64,000 nt of DNA, from positions 12,758 to 76,757 of the forward strand of contig JBLMXQ010000011.1 in the NCBI GenBank assembly GCA_050257855.1, written 5' to 3'. The DNA is from JBLMXQ01 sp050257855. Its GTDB lineage: Bacteria; Acidobacteriota; Vicinamibacteria; Vicinamibacterales; CAVVIG01. The first letter of the stretch is position 1, and the number at the start of each line of letters is the position of its first letter. The position numbers were made by a program, and so were the translations under genes. This document shows positions 42,763-51,022 of the stretch, piece by piece. The notes beneath the pieces were generated by a model. That model did not search any database and was not told where the DNA came from. It worked only from the letters and a program-made list of their open reading frames with translations.

Positions 42763-43359
42763 ATGCCCAGATCAACAGGCCAGTCGGAGTCATCCCGGCA
42801 ACGGGGAGCGCGGCCGGTGGAATTCGAGGCCGAGGCGCTGGCCTCTCTGGACAGCTTGTACCGCACCGCGCTGCGCCTGATGCGCTCGCCGGCCGACGCG
42901 GAAGACCTGGTCCAGGAGACGTATCTCAAGGCCTTTCGCGCTGTCGATCAGTTCACGCAAGGCACGAACCTGAGGGCCTGGTTGTTCACCATCCTCCACA
43001 ACACCGCCCGGAACCGGCTGCGGGATCGCGCGCGCGACGCGGTCATGGTGGACAGCGAGACGGTCGAACGCGCGGTCGACGCGGGAGACGTCCGCGTGGC
43101 CGCGGGCGACTCGCCCGAGGCCCGGCTGCTGAGGGACACGCTCGACCCGGATCTGCGCGCCGCGGTCGAAGGGCTGCCGCCCGCCTTCCGCGAGGCGGTC
43201 TGGTTACGGGACGTGGAAGAGTTTTCCTACGCCGAAATCGCGGAAATGCTCGCGATTCCGGCTGGCACCGTGATGTCGCGCATCTCGCGCGGCCGGCGGA
43301 TGCTGTTCGACGCGCTCAGCGCGACACGTGAGAAGCATGCCAGACTGCAGGAAGCTTGA
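42763..43359 (+). CDS. ECF-type RNA polymerase sigma factor
   Basis: 198-aa sigma70-family factor with region 2 (LMRSPADAEDLVQETYLKAFRA) and region 4 (YAEIAEMLAIPAGTVMSRISRGRR), and no regions 1 or 3. It is therefore an extracytoplasmic-function sigma. ATG 42763 is chosen; GTG 42817 is possible. The next gene overlaps it by 23 bp and encodes a zinc-finger anti-sigma, the standard pairing. A TlpA-like thioredoxin and other genes follow, hinting at a redox or envelope-stress regulon. Confidence 0.93.
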   Translation: MPRSTGQSESSRQRGARPVEFEAEALASLDSLYRTALRLMRSPADAEDLVQETYLKAFRAVDQFTQGTNLRAWLFTILHNTARNRLRDRARDAVMVDSETVERAVDAGDVRVAAGDSPEARLLRDTLDPDLRAAVEGLPPAFREAVWLRDVEEFSYAEIAEMLAIPAGTVMSRISRGRRMLFDALSATREKHARLQEA

Positions 43360-44086
43360 ACCGCTCTTCACGCCGTACGTCGACGGTGAGCTCGCCACGG
43401 GTGAGCGCGATACCGTCGACGCGCACGTCCGCCAGTGCCCGCCGTGCCGCGCGCGCGTCGAGGCGGAGGGCGCCGTCCGCACGCTGCTGCGATCGCGGCG
43501 CGCCGCGCTGGGCGTCGCGAGCGCGCCGGCCGCACTGCGCGCCCGCTGCGCCGCTGCACCGGCGGCCGCGGCCGGCCGCGGGTCGCTCGCCGCGTGGCGC
43601 GCGCGCCTCGGCCCCCTCGCGCTCGCGGCGAGCCTCGTGCTCGTCGTAGGCGGCGCGTTCGTGTACGAGCTGACCGATCGCTCGACCAGGGTCATGGCGG
43701 CCGAGCTCACCGCCGATCACATGAAGTGCTTCGCCTTGAACAACGTTCTGGGGACGCATCAGTCGGCGACGGCCGTCGAGGGCGCGATGCTCTCCGGCTT
43801 CGGATGGCGGCTGCGCGTGCCCGCCGACACCGGCCTGCAGCTCGTCGGCGCCCGTCCCTGTCTGTACGGCGAAGGGCGCGTCGCGCACGTAATGTTCCGC
43901 CACGACGGGCGCCCGGTGTCGCTGTTCATGCTGCCCGGGTCGACACGGCCCGAAGAAGTGCTCAACGTCCTCGGGCACGAGGCTGCGATCTGGTCGTCGG
44001 ATCAGCGCACCTACGTGCTCATTGCCGAGGAGCCGCGCGCCGAGGTCCAGCAGATGGCGGCGGTCATCCAGGCCGGACTGCCGTGA
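43337..44086 (+). CDS. Zinc-finger anti-sigma factor, membrane-anchored
   Basis: 249-aa partner of the upstream sigma factor. The N-terminal zinc anti-sigma motif HVRQCPPC matches HxxxCxxC, with an extra upstream Cys (MPDCRKLEP). One transmembrane segment (about 93-115, LALAASLVLVVGGAFVYEL) is followed by a periplasmic domain that includes HMKCFALNN and RPCLYGEGR. It probably holds the sigma until a stress (perhaps oxidation of zinc cysteines) releases it. ATG 43337 lies inside the sigma gene, so translation is coupled. Confidence 0.92.
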   Translation: MPDCRKLEPLFTPYVDGELATGERDTVDAHVRQCPPCRARVEAEGAVRTLLRSRRAALGVASAPAALRARCAAAPAAAAGRGSLAAWRARLGPLALAASLVLVVGGAFVYELTDRSTRVMAAELTADHMKCFALNNVLGTHQSATAVEGAMLSGFGWRLRVPADTGLQLVGARPCLYGEGRVAHVMFRHDGRPVSLFMLPGSTRPEEVLNVLGHEAAIWSSDQRTYVLIAEEPRAEVQQMAAVIQAGLP

Positions 44087-44136
44087 GCGCCGCGCCCGCC
44101 GACCCCCGATCTACAATGAGGACAGGAGCCGTATTC

Positions 44137-44676
44137 ATGAGGATTCGCTGGGTGATTGCCGTTCTTGCCGCACTGGCGCTGGCGGTGCTGACGCTCGACG
44201 TCCCGCTGCCCATCTTCGAGCGGGCCGAAGCCGCGGGCCCGGCGGTCTGCGACGCGAACGCCAAGCCGGCCAATCTGAACTTCACCCTCAAGGACGTCAA
44301 CAACCGGCCGGTCCGCCTCGCCGACTACAAGGGCAAGGTCATCGTGCTCGACTTCTGGGCCACGTGGTGCGGACCCTGCAAGATCGAGATACCCGGGTTC
44401 GTCGATCTGCAGAACAGGTACGGCCGGAACGGTCTCCAGGTGATTGGCGTCTCGGTCGACGACACGCTCGACAAACTGACGCCCTTCGTCAGGCAGTTCA
44501 AGATGAACTACCCGGTGCTGCAGGGGCTGGACCACGACGACGTCCAGGACGCGTTCGGGCCGATGTGGGGGATTCCGACGACCGTCCTGATCACGCGCGA
44601 CGGCAGAGTGTGCAAGAAGCACATCGGCATGTCGGCGAAGGACGTGTTCGAGCGAGAGATCAAAGCGTTGCTCTAG
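44137..44676 (+). CDS. TlpA-like thioredoxin-family protein
   Basis: 179-aa exported or membrane-anchored thiol-disulfide protein. A signal or anchor segment (VIAVLAALALAVLTLDVPL) is followed by an AhpC/TSA-TlpA fold with FWATWCGPCKIEIPG, whose WCGPC is the redox site, and the cis-Pro segment WGIPTTVLI. AGGAG lies about 9 nt upstream of ATG 44137. It lies directly after the anti-sigma gene. It may reduce periplasmic disulfides or support cytochrome maturation; the target is unknown. Confidence 0.9.
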   Translation: MRIRWVIAVLAALALAVLTLDVPLPIFERAEAAGPAVCDANAKPANLNFTLKDVNNRPVRLADYKGKVIVLDFWATWCGPCKIEIPGFVDLQNRYGRNGLQVIGVSVDDTLDKLTPFVRQFKMNYPVLQGLDHDDVQDAFGPMWGIPTTVLITRDGRVCKKHIGMSAKDVFEREIKALL

Positions 44677-44758
44677 AGTCCGGGGGTGCCGGGCGCCGGA
44701 GCGCCGTCCGCACCTCTGCACCGAAAGCACTGAAGGCCCCGTTCCTCCCCCGCCGTGG

Positions 44759-44764
44759 TATGAT
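44759..44764 (+). promoter_or_regulatory. Extended -10 promoter
   Basis: TGGTATGAT is an extended -10 (TGn + TATGAT, five of six) ending 9 nt before ATG 44774. There is no obvious -35, but extended -10 promoters can work without one. The transcript would have almost no leader. Confidence 0.45.
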
Positions 44765-44773
44765 CACCCGGTA

Positions 44774-44998
44774 ATGCTGAAGGGATTCACGCACGCGCGG
44801 CTGGCCTGCGGCTGCCGCATCACGTTCCGCGAAGGCGTCGAAGGGAGTCCGGTCACGGTCGTCGTCGACGAGAAATCGCCGGCGTGCACGATCCTGCTTC
44901 ACGTGCGCGACCTGCCGCTCTACGATTACCGCGAGGCGCTTCGCGCCTCCACCCGGCTCGGTCCGGCCGAAGAGGAAGAGTACGAAGAGGAGGGCTGA
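44774..44998 (+). CDS. Small acidic Cys-containing protein, unknown function
   Basis: 74 aa, not recognised. Possible metal ligands are C12 and C14 (ACGCRI), C38 and H43. The C-terminus is acidic (AEEEEYEEEG). A good extended -10 just upstream and a strong terminator just downstream indicate an independently transcribed gene. No signal peptide, so probably cytoplasmic. Confidence 0.7.
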   Translation: MLKGFTHARLACGCRITFREGVEGSPVTVVVDEKSPACTILLHVRDLPLYDYREALRASTRLGPAEEEEYEEEG

Positions 44999-45026
44999 CC
45001 GGCCCTCTTCGCTGGCATGCAATCCT

Positions 45027-45052
45027 GCAGGGCTTCGGGCCCTGCTTTCTTT
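45027..45052 (+). terminator. Rho-independent terminator
   Basis: GCAGGGC and GCCCTGC form a 7-bp stem around a TTCGG loop (a UUCG-type loop), followed by TTTCTTT. This is the clearest intrinsic terminator in the window and ends the small-protein gene before the desaturase. Confidence 0.85.
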
Positions 45053-45131
45053 GTACCCACGACAATCGGGCCGCCGCGCCGTGCGGCGACAGGCGGGCGG
45101 TCGCGCACCCTTCGAGAGATCTGATCACCCG

Positions 45132-46016
45132 ATGTTCAGCAAAGTCGCGGTCGTCGTGTTCTGGATGGTTCAGCTGTCGGCGCTGCTGGTGTTCGCCGTT
45201 CCCTTCGCGCCGGCGTACGTTGCGCTCTGGGCCGCGTCGCACTTCCTCCGCGCGGTCGGCCTGACGCTGGCGTTTCATCGCTATTTCGCCCACCGCGCGT
45301 TCAGGATGCATCGGGCCGCCCGCTTCTTCTGGGCGCTGATCGGCACCGCCGCCATGCAGAAAGGGCCGCTGTGGTGGGCCGGCCATCACGTGCGCCATCA
45401 CCGGTTCGCCGACCGCGAAGGCGATCCGCACAGCCCGGCAGTGAGCGGCGTGTACTACGCGCACATCGGCTGGTTCCTGAACGACGCGCGCCACGAACGG
45501 CTGGATCCGAACAACCCGGTCCTCCGCGACTTCGGGTCCGCCCCGGAGATCGCGTGGCTCGATCGCTGGTACGTCGTGCCGCCGCTCGTGCTCGCGGCCG
45601 CCCTGTTCGCGATCGGCGGCCTGCCGTGGCTCGTCTGGGGCTTCTGCCTGCCGACGGTGACGCTCGCGCACGCGACGTTCGCCATCAACACGGTCAACCA
45701 CATGTTCGGATCGCGCCGCTTCGACACCCGCGACGAGTCGCGCAACAACGTCCTGACCGCGCTGTTCGCGGTCGGCGAGGGCTGGCACAACAATCATCAC
45801 CGCTATCAGCGCGCGGCGCGGAACGGGTTCTACTGGTGGGAGTTCGACCCGACGTGGTGGGTCATCCGGCTGATGGCGGCGGTCGGGCTCGCCTGGGACC
45901 TGCAGCCGGTGCCGGCGCGGATCTACCGCGAAGCGCGGGCGGCCAGGACCGCGCGCGCCCATGGGCGCGTGATCGGCATCGCCGACGCCATGCCGCTCGA
46001 AGACATGGGTTCATAG
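45132..46016 (+). CDS. Fatty-acid (acyl-CoA delta-9 type) desaturase
   Basis: 294-aa membrane di-iron desaturase that introduces a cis double bond into an acyl chain. The three histidine boxes are in place: FHRYFAH, HHVRHH and the C-terminal EGWHNNHH. Four hydrophobic spans surround them. ATG 45132 follows the terminator of the preceding gene. It probably adjusts membrane fluidity. The partner electron donor is not evident in the neighbourhood. Confidence 0.93.
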   Translation: MFSKVAVVVFWMVQLSALLVFAVPFAPAYVALWAASHFLRAVGLTLAFHRYFAHRAFRMHRAARFFWALIGTAAMQKGPLWWAGHHVRHHRFADREGDPHSPAVSGVYYAHIGWFLNDARHERLDPNNPVLRDFGSAPEIAWLDRWYVVPPLVLAAALFAIGGLPWLVWGFCLPTVTLAHATFAINTVNHMFGSRRFDTRDESRNNVLTALFAVGEGWHNNHHRYQRAARNGFYWWEFDPTWWVIRLMAAVGLAWDLQPVPARIYREARAARTARAHGRVIGIADAMPLEDMGS

Positions 46017-46030
46017 GGTTCCATGAACCC
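46007..46030. terminator. Inverted repeat at convergent gene ends
   Basis: GGGTTCAT and ATGAACCC (8-bp arms, 8-nt loop) span the desaturase stop and the short gap before the convergent nuclease. It may end both transcripts, but lacks a T-tract. Confidence 0.4.
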
Positions 46031-46038
46031 GCTCTCCG

Positions 46039-46761
46039 TCATCCGATTCTGACGTCCGCGACGAGCGGCAGGTGATCCGACGCGACCAGCGACAGGCGGT
46101 TGCGCGGCAGCTCCACGGACAGGACCTCCACGCGTCCGGCGTAGTAGATGTGATCGAGGTGCAGGACGGGAAAGAAGCCGGGATAGGTACGGCGGCGCCG
46201 CAGGTGGTTGCGAAGATCGACGCTGTTCAGGCGGCGCGTCAGCAGCTCCGTCGCGCGGCCCCGCGTCCACTCGTTGAAGTCTCCCACCACGACTTTCGGT
46301 CCGGCGACGTGCCGATCCGAGACGATCGTCGCCAGACGGTCGGCCTGATGCCGGCGCTCCAGGATCGCCGTGCCGAGGTGCACGTTGTACACGTGCAGCG
46401 TCAGGCCGTCCACCGCCACGTCCACGCGCTGAACGCCGCGCGGCTCGCACGTCTTCCACGAGAGATCGTGCTCGACGTGATGCGCGATCGGAAACCGGCT
46501 GAGCACCACGTTGCCGAACTGGTGGCGGCGCAGCAGTCGCACCGGCGCCATCACCCAGCCCATCCCGAGCGCGGCTCCGATCTCCTCGATCTGGCTCGAG
46601 CCCCGCGGGCCGGCGCCAATCACCTCCTGCAGCGCGATCACTTCGGCATCGATCGCGCTGAGAACGGCGGCGATCCGCTCGGGACGGGTGCGTCCGTCGA
46701 GCCCGCGGCAGCGGTGGACGTTGTAGGTGGCGATGCGCAGCGTGCGGGGCGCCGGACTCAC
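46039..46761 (-). CDS. Endonuclease/exonuclease/phosphatase family protein
   Basis: 240-aa metal-dependent phosphoesterase of the EEP fold. Conserved motifs are ATYNVHRCRG, IALQEV (Glu metal ligand), VVGDFNEW and the terminal SDHLPLV (catalytic Asp-His). Substrates in this family range from DNA and RNA to phospholipids; none is implied here. The start is GTG 46761, 6 nt after a minus-strand TATCAT, so the message may be leaderless. It is divergent from a small lipoprotein-like gene. Confidence 0.88.
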   Translation of the reverse strand: MSPAPRTLRIATYNVHRCRGLDGRTRPERIAAVLSAIDAEVIALQEVIGAGPRGSSQIEEIGAALGMGWVMAPVRLLRRHQFGNVVLSRFPIAHHVEHDLSWKTCEPRGVQRVDVAVDGLTLHVYNVHLGTAILERRHQADRLATIVSDRHVAGPKVVVGDFNEWTRGRATELLTRRLNSVDLRNHLRRRRTYPGFFPVLHLDHIYYAGRVEVLSVELPRNRLSLVASDHLPLVADVRIG

Positions 46762-46766
46762 TACGT

Positions 46767-46773
46767 TATGATA
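46767..46773. promoter_or_regulatory. Overlapping divergent -10 elements
   Basis: TATGATA holds a plus-strand TATGAT (46767-46772) 7 nt before ATG 46780 and a minus-strand TATCAT (46773-46768) 6 nt before GTG 46761. Each match is good but lacks a -35. Both transcripts would be leaderless. Confidence 0.45.
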
Positions 46774-46779
46774 GTCGTG

Positions 46780-47154
46780 ATGAGGCGCCTGTTCCTCGCG
46801 TCGGCGGCCGTCGCGGCGGCGCTCGGCGCCGGCTGTTCGGGACCGCCGAAGGATCCGATTCAGCTCGAGCGCACGCTCCTGACGGTCGAGAACCAGTCGA
46901 AGCAGGACTGGTCCGACGTGCAGATCTGGCTGAACACGTACTTTCGCGTGACGACGCCGTCGATTCCGGCCGGCGGCCGCTTCCAGACGACGCTCGGATC
47001 GTTCGTGGACGGTTTCGGCCGGCGGTTCGAGTTCCAGCGGATGCAGGTGACGGATCTGCGGGTGACGGCCAGACTGCCCGACGGCCGCCCGGTCGAGATC
47101 AAGAAGGCGTTCCGGGCGAGCGGCCTCCCGGGCGTGCTCGGAGGGAAACGGTGA
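46780..47154 (+). CDS. Small exported lipoprotein-like protein
   Basis: 124 aa, unknown family. A short signal sequence ends in a lipobox-like ALGAGC, suggesting lipid attachment at the Cys. The body (LLTVENQSKQDWSDVQIWL) looks like a compact beta domain. ATG 46780 is preferred to ATG 46768, which lies within the -10. Its stop overlaps the next start (GTGATG), so the two small genes are coupled. It lies head-to-head with the nuclease. Confidence 0.72.
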   Translation: MRRLFLASAAVAAALGAGCSGPPKDPIQLERTLLTVENQSKQDWSDVQIWLNTYFRVTTPSIPAGGRFQTTLGSFVDGFGRRFEFQRMQVTDLRVTARLPDGRPVEIKKAFRASGLPGVLGGKR

Positions 47155-47456
47155 TGGCGCGGCTCAAATCCGAACTCGAAGTCGTGTGTCCCTGCTGCCA
47201 GGCGACGCTCGTCATTGACGTGAATCTCGGCCGCGTCGTGTCTCACCACGAGCCCGAGCGCGGCAACAAGCCGGAGCTCACCGAGGCGCAGCGGATCCTC
47301 GCCGAGGAGGCGGCGCGGCGCGAGGCGATCTTCCAGCAGTCGGTCGAGTCGGAGCGCACGCGCGGCGACGCCCTCTCGCGCCGGTTCGAGGAGGCGCTGA
47401 AGCAGGCGCGCCAGGAGCCGATCACCAAACCCACGCGCGACTTCGATCTGGACTGA
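47154..47456 (+). CDS. Small protein with N-terminal CPCC zinc-ribbon-like motif and helical tail
   Basis: 100 aa, not recognised. VVCPCCQATLVID is a half zinc-ribbon motif (C12, C14, C15), followed by a predicted helix rich in Glu/Arg/Ala (LTEAQRILAEEAARREAIFQ) that could form a coiled coil. GGAGG lies 8 nt upstream of ATG 47154. Coupled to the lipoprotein-like gene. Function is unknown. Confidence 0.75.
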   Translation: MARLKSELEVVCPCCQATLVIDVNLGRVVSHHEPERGNKPELTEAQRILAEEAARREAIFQQSVESERTRGDALSRRFEEALKQARQEPITKPTRDFDLD

Positions 47457-47505
47457 ACTCCGGATCGTCCACGTCCGCCGACCGCGACGCTCACGAAGGC
47501 GTTCC

Positions 47506-48225
47506 TCACGTCCTCCGCATCCTCCCTGCCTGCGATTTGCTTCGCGTCCTTCTCGACTTCGTGGTGAATTGGCCGGGCAGCGGGGTCCAGCGCTGGCGGC
47601 CGCGGTAGAAGACCGGCTTGCGGCCGGGATTCTCGGCCAGGAACGCACGATAGCGCGCACGCAGGCGATCCACTTTCTCATCCGACGATCGGATCGTCCG
47701 GTGGGGGTGATCGAGCAGCATGCGCTCGACCTTCCACACGTTCCCCGGCGACAGCCGCCAGTCGTAGCCGCCCATCAGCTCGTCCAGGTTCACCACGACG
47801 TAGCCGGTAATCCGACCGGTGAGGTCGACGTAGGGATCGAAGTAGCTGAGCGCCAGCGCACGCGGCGTGGCGAACACCGCTTTGCGGCCGTGCAGGCCCG
47901 GATCGCGCGAGCGCGCGACCGATCCCCATCGGCCGCCGCGCCGGTGGACGAAGATGACGTGATCGAGCTCGTCGATCGATTCGAAGCTGAGGACGAGCGG
48001 GGGGTATCCGTGCTGCTCGAGCACCACCGCGGCGAACAGCGCCGCCTCCAGGCAGTGCGCGCAGCCGTGGCGCACGATGCCGCGGAAGGTGCGGAGGGTG
48101 GCGCGGCCGCCCGGCTCGTTGTTGTACGGCAGCTGGTTCAGGTACCGCTGCACGGCGCCCGGCGTCCGGAGCCGGGCGATCAGCCGGCGCTCGGCCGCGG
48201 TGAACTCAGCGGCTGCTGGTCGCAA
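47506..48225 (-). CDS. Transglutaminase-like (cysteine-protease fold) protein
   Basis: 239-aa protein with a Cys-His-Asp pattern: Cys in RHGCAHCLEAALFAAVVLE, His in DELDHVIFVHR and Asp in SRDPGLHGR. This fits the transglutaminase-like superfamily, whose members can be proteases or peptide-modifying enzymes. No signal peptide is seen. The start appears to be TTG 48225, inside the end of the SCO gene (20-bp overlap), so the two are coupled. The substrate is unknown, and a link to copper handling is only positional. Confidence 0.7.
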   Translation of the reverse strand: MRPAAAEFTAAERRLIARLRTPGAVQRYLNQLPYNNEPGGRATLRTFRGIVRHGCAHCLEAALFAAVVLEQHGYPPLVLSFESIDELDHVIFVHRRGGRWGSVARSRDPGLHGRKAVFATPRALALSYFDPYVDLTGRITGYVVVNLDELMGGYDWRLSPGNVWKVERMLLDHPHRTIRSSDEKVDRLRARYRAFLAENPGRKPVFYRGRQRWTPLPGQFTTKSRRTRSKSQAGRMRRT

Positions 48226-49087
48226 CGGGCTTCAGATCGGCGAGCGCCTGCGCGGGAGTCCAGTCGTTCCCGACGTACACCTTCACGACCCGGCCGCCCG
48301 GATCGATGATGGCCGTGCGCAGCGTGTGGGTGATCTCGCTCCCGTCCTTGCCTTCGCGCGTCACCACGACGCCGAATCGCGACGAGAACCGGTCGATCTC
48401 GGCCAGGTCGCCGGTCAGGAAGCTCCACGTCCTGAGGTCGGCGCCGAGCGACTGCGCGTGTTTCTTCAGGACCGCGGGCGTATCGGTCGCCGGATCGAAG
48501 CTGACGGTGACCAGGTGCACGCGGCCCTTCATCGCCGGATCGCGCGCGATTGTCTGCTGGATGCTGGCGAAGTGGCGATCCATCAGGGGGCAGAACGTCG
48601 GCAACGGACACCGCGTGTAGATGAAGGTGAGGAGCACGGTGTGCCCCTTGAACGCGGCGAAGTCGACCTTCCTGCCGTCCTGATCGACGAAATGCGCGTC
48701 GGGGACCGCGTCGCCCGGCTGCAGCACGTCGAGCGCGGCGGCGGCCGCCGCCGCGCCGGGCGGCGCGTCCGCCTTCGCGAGCGGCGCGGTGCCGACCTTC
48801 TTCACGTCGGTCAGATAGGCATCGTTCCTGAGGACGACGAGCTTCGCGTTGATGAGGTCGCCCGGCACCAGACCCTCGAACTGCCTGGGATCCCGCACCT
48901 TGTACGGCATCGTCATCGCCGGCATGAAGCCGGGGATGTCCTCGTGCTTGATGACCGCCTCACGATGATCCGCCATCACCGAGATGACCTGTCCCTGGAA
49001 CGTGAACTCGCGAGTGGCCGGGCGGCCGCAGGCGGCCGCGGCGACCGCGAGCGCGAAAGAAATGACGAGGCATGACCGCATGGACAT
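48206..49087 (-). CDS. CusF-like copper domain fused to SCO1/SenC family protein
   Basis: 293-aa lipoprotein-like protein (signal ending AAAACG). A CusF-type domain (about 28-95) has the copper ligand pattern KHEDIPGFMPAMTMPYKV, a His followed by two Met. An Ala-rich linker leads to a SCO1-type thioredoxin fold with YTRCPLPTFCPLMD, the copper-binding cysteines (spaced C-x5-C, not the common C-x3-C), and a distal His in THTLRTA. It should deliver Cu(I) to cytochrome oxidase CuA or act in copper tolerance. No oxidase is in the window. Confidence 0.9.
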   Translation of the reverse strand: MSMRSCLVISFALAVAAAACGRPATREFTFQGQVISVMADHREAVIKHEDIPGFMPAMTMPYKVRDPRQFEGLVPGDLINAKLVVLRNDAYLTDVKKVGTAPLAKADAPPGAAAAAAALDVLQPGDAVPDAHFVDQDGRKVDFAAFKGHTVLLTFIYTRCPLPTFCPLMDRHFASIQQTIARDPAMKGRVHLVTVSFDPATDTPAVLKKHAQSLGADLRTWSFLTGDLAEIDRFSSRFGVVVTREGKDGSEITHTLRTAIIDPGGRVVKVYVGNDWTPAQALADLKPVATSSR

Positions 49088-49141
49088 AGTTTACAGTCAG
49101 AATTGCCGAAGGAGCGCGAGGCCTCAGCCGAGGGTGGGACC

Positions 49142-49846
49142 ATGGTGTGGGTGGGCACGTCCGGCTACAACTATCCCGAGTGGAAGGGCAGCTTCTACCC
49201 CGAGACGCTGCCGGCGGCAAAGATGCTGCCGTACTACGCGGCCCGGTTCACCACCGTCGAGATCAACTACACGTTCTACCGGATGCCGAACGAGAAGCTC
49301 GTGAGCGGCTGGGCGGGGCAGGTGCCCTCGCCGTGGAAAATCACGCTCAAGGCGCCACGGCGGATTACGCACGACAACCGGCTGCGGAACTGCGGCGATC
49401 TCGTGCGCGGCTTCTGCGGAGTGGCCGGCACCCTCGGCGACAAGCTCGGCGCGCTGCTGTTCCAGCTGCCGCCGGGATCGAAGAAGAATCTCGCGCTCTT
49501 CGACGCGTTCCTCGACGAGCTCCCGCCGGCCGTGTGCGCCGCGTTCGAGTTCCGGCACCCGTCATGGTTCGACGAGGACGTGTTCGAGCGGCTCTCGTCG
49601 CGGAAGCTCGCGTTGTGCGTGGCCGACAGCGAAAGACTGTCGACGCCGGTGCGCGTGACGGCGCCGTACGCCTACTTCCGGCTGCGGGACGAGGGCTACA
49701 CGCCGGACGACATCGGGCGCTGGGCCGAGACGATCGCCCGGGAGACCGCCGGCTGCCGCGACGTATTCGTCTACTTCAAGCACGAGGAGTCGGGGAAGGG
49801 GCCGGAGTTCGCCCGCCTGCTCATGGATCTGCTGCCGACGGCCTAG
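49142..49846 (+). CDS. DUF72 (YecE-like) family protein
   Basis: 234-aa TIM-barrel-like protein of the DUF72 group. Typical segments are VGTSGYNYPEWKGSFYP near the start, VEINYTFYRMP, and the C-terminal DVFVYFKHEESGKGPEFA. No activity is firmly established for this family. ATG 49142 sits where homology begins. It is divergent from the SCO gene and converges on the hydrolase. Confidence 0.9.
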   Translation: MVWVGTSGYNYPEWKGSFYPETLPAAKMLPYYAARFTTVEINYTFYRMPNEKLVSGWAGQVPSPWKITLKAPRRITHDNRLRNCGDLVRGFCGVAGTLGDKLGALLFQLPPGSKKNLALFDAFLDELPPAVCAAFEFRHPSWFDEDVFERLSSRKLALCVADSERLSTPVRVTAPYAYFRLRDEGYTPDDIGRWAETIARETAGCRDVFVYFKHEESGKGPEFARLLMDLLPTA

Positions 49847-49934
49847 CAGGCCGTCGTGAAGATCAGAACCACGCCGTTCTGGACGTCAACAGACGGTGCA
49901 TGTTGGCCTCCAGATATTCCCGGTACTGTAACTG

Positions 49935-50951
49935 CTAGGCGATCGACGCCCGGCTGAATCCCCGCGCCTCGCGCTCCTTCACGACGCGCGCCACGAAATC
50001 CACGACCTGGTTCTCCGCCCAGTACCCGTCGTCCGCGCCAGACCGCGGCCCGACGAAGCCGCAGTGCCCGCCGTGCGCGCAGATCCGGACGTCGAGGTAC
50101 GGGTTGCCCGCCAGCTTTGGATCGCGGAAGGGCGCCGCCGGGACGAACGGGTCGTCCTCTGCCGTGATGATGAGCGCCGGCACGCGCACGCGGTCGATGA
50201 CGCGCATCGCGCTCGCCCGTCGGTAGTAGTCGTCGGCGCCGGCGAACCCGAAGTACGGGGCGGTGAACGCCTCGTCGAACGCGCGGACCGATCGGACGCG
50301 GGCGAGCCGGGAGAGGTCGAACGTGCCCGGCCACGCGCGGTTCTTCCGGCGCATGCGGCGTTTCAGGTCGCGGACGAAGTTCCATTCGTAGAGCCAGTTG
50401 TCCGGGCGCTCGAGCGCGCGGACGCACTCGCCGATCTCGAGGATCGGCGACACGGCGGCGACGGCGACAAGCGCAGGAGGCACGTCGTTGCCGTAGTCGC
50501 CGGCCAGCTTCAGCGCGAGGTTCCCGCCCAGCGAGTAGCCGGCGACCGCGATCGTTCCGAGGGCGTCGACCATGGCGAGCTCCTCGACGACGTGGGCCGC
50601 GTCGGCGGTCAGGCCGGAGTGGAACAACCCCTTCGACAGGTGCTCGGTGTCGCCGCAGTTGCGCTGGTTCAGCCGCAGGACGTTGAACCCGCGCGCGAAC
50701 GCCTTGCTGGCAATGCCGCGCATGTAGTGCGACTCGCTCGACGCGTTCAGCCCGTGCAGGAGCACCAGGGTCGGATGCTCCCACGACCGCTCCTGCCAGT
50801 GGCACTGCGCCAGGACGCGCGCGTCGGGTTCGACGTCGAAGTACCGCGGCGTCGGCCGGGGCAGGCGTGGAAAATAGCGGGGGTTCCCCCAGCCGTACAG
50901 CGTCATGCGGTGGCCGTCCCGCAGCGAGGATCGGGGCTCGAAAACGTCCAT
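49935..50951 (-). CDS. Alpha/beta hydrolase, YheT/ABHD1-3 family
   Basis: 338-aa serine hydrolase. The oxyanion segment LVLLHGLNASSESHY, nucleophile Ser in AGYSLGGNLALKLAG, acid in TAEDDPFVP and catalytic His in CAHGGHCGF make a full triad. Family members are esterases or lipases, with substrates often unknown. ATG 50951 is preferred over an in-frame upstream ATG. It is divergent from the M20 gene. Confidence 0.9.
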   Translation of the reverse strand: MDVFEPRSSLRDGHRMTLYGWGNPRYFPRLPRPTPRYFDVEPDARVLAQCHWQERSWEHPTLVLLHGLNASSESHYMRGIASKAFARGFNVLRLNQRNCGDTEHLSKGLFHSGLTADAAHVVEELAMVDALGTIAVAGYSLGGNLALKLAGDYGNDVPPALVAVAAVSPILEIGECVRALERPDNWLYEWNFVRDLKRRMRRKNRAWPGTFDLSRLARVRSVRAFDEAFTAPYFGFAGADDYYRRASAMRVIDRVRVPALIITAEDDPFVPAAPFRDPKLAGNPYLDVRICAHGGHCGFVGPRSGADDGYWAENQVVDFVARVVKEREARGFSRASIA

Positions 50952-50960
50952 TTCCTTCAA

Positions 50961-50969
50961 TGATACAAT
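50961..50969 (+). promoter_or_regulatory. Extended -10 promoter of the M20 amidohydrolase gene
   Basis: TGATACAAT contains TACAAT with an upstream TG, 53 bp before ATG 51023. It is the only AT-rich stretch in the divergent gap. No -35 is clear. Confidence 0.4.
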
Positions 50970-51022
50970 CCCGCGCACACCCGACGTCTTCGCTGACCAT
51001 TCACAAGGCCTTGGAGGATTTC

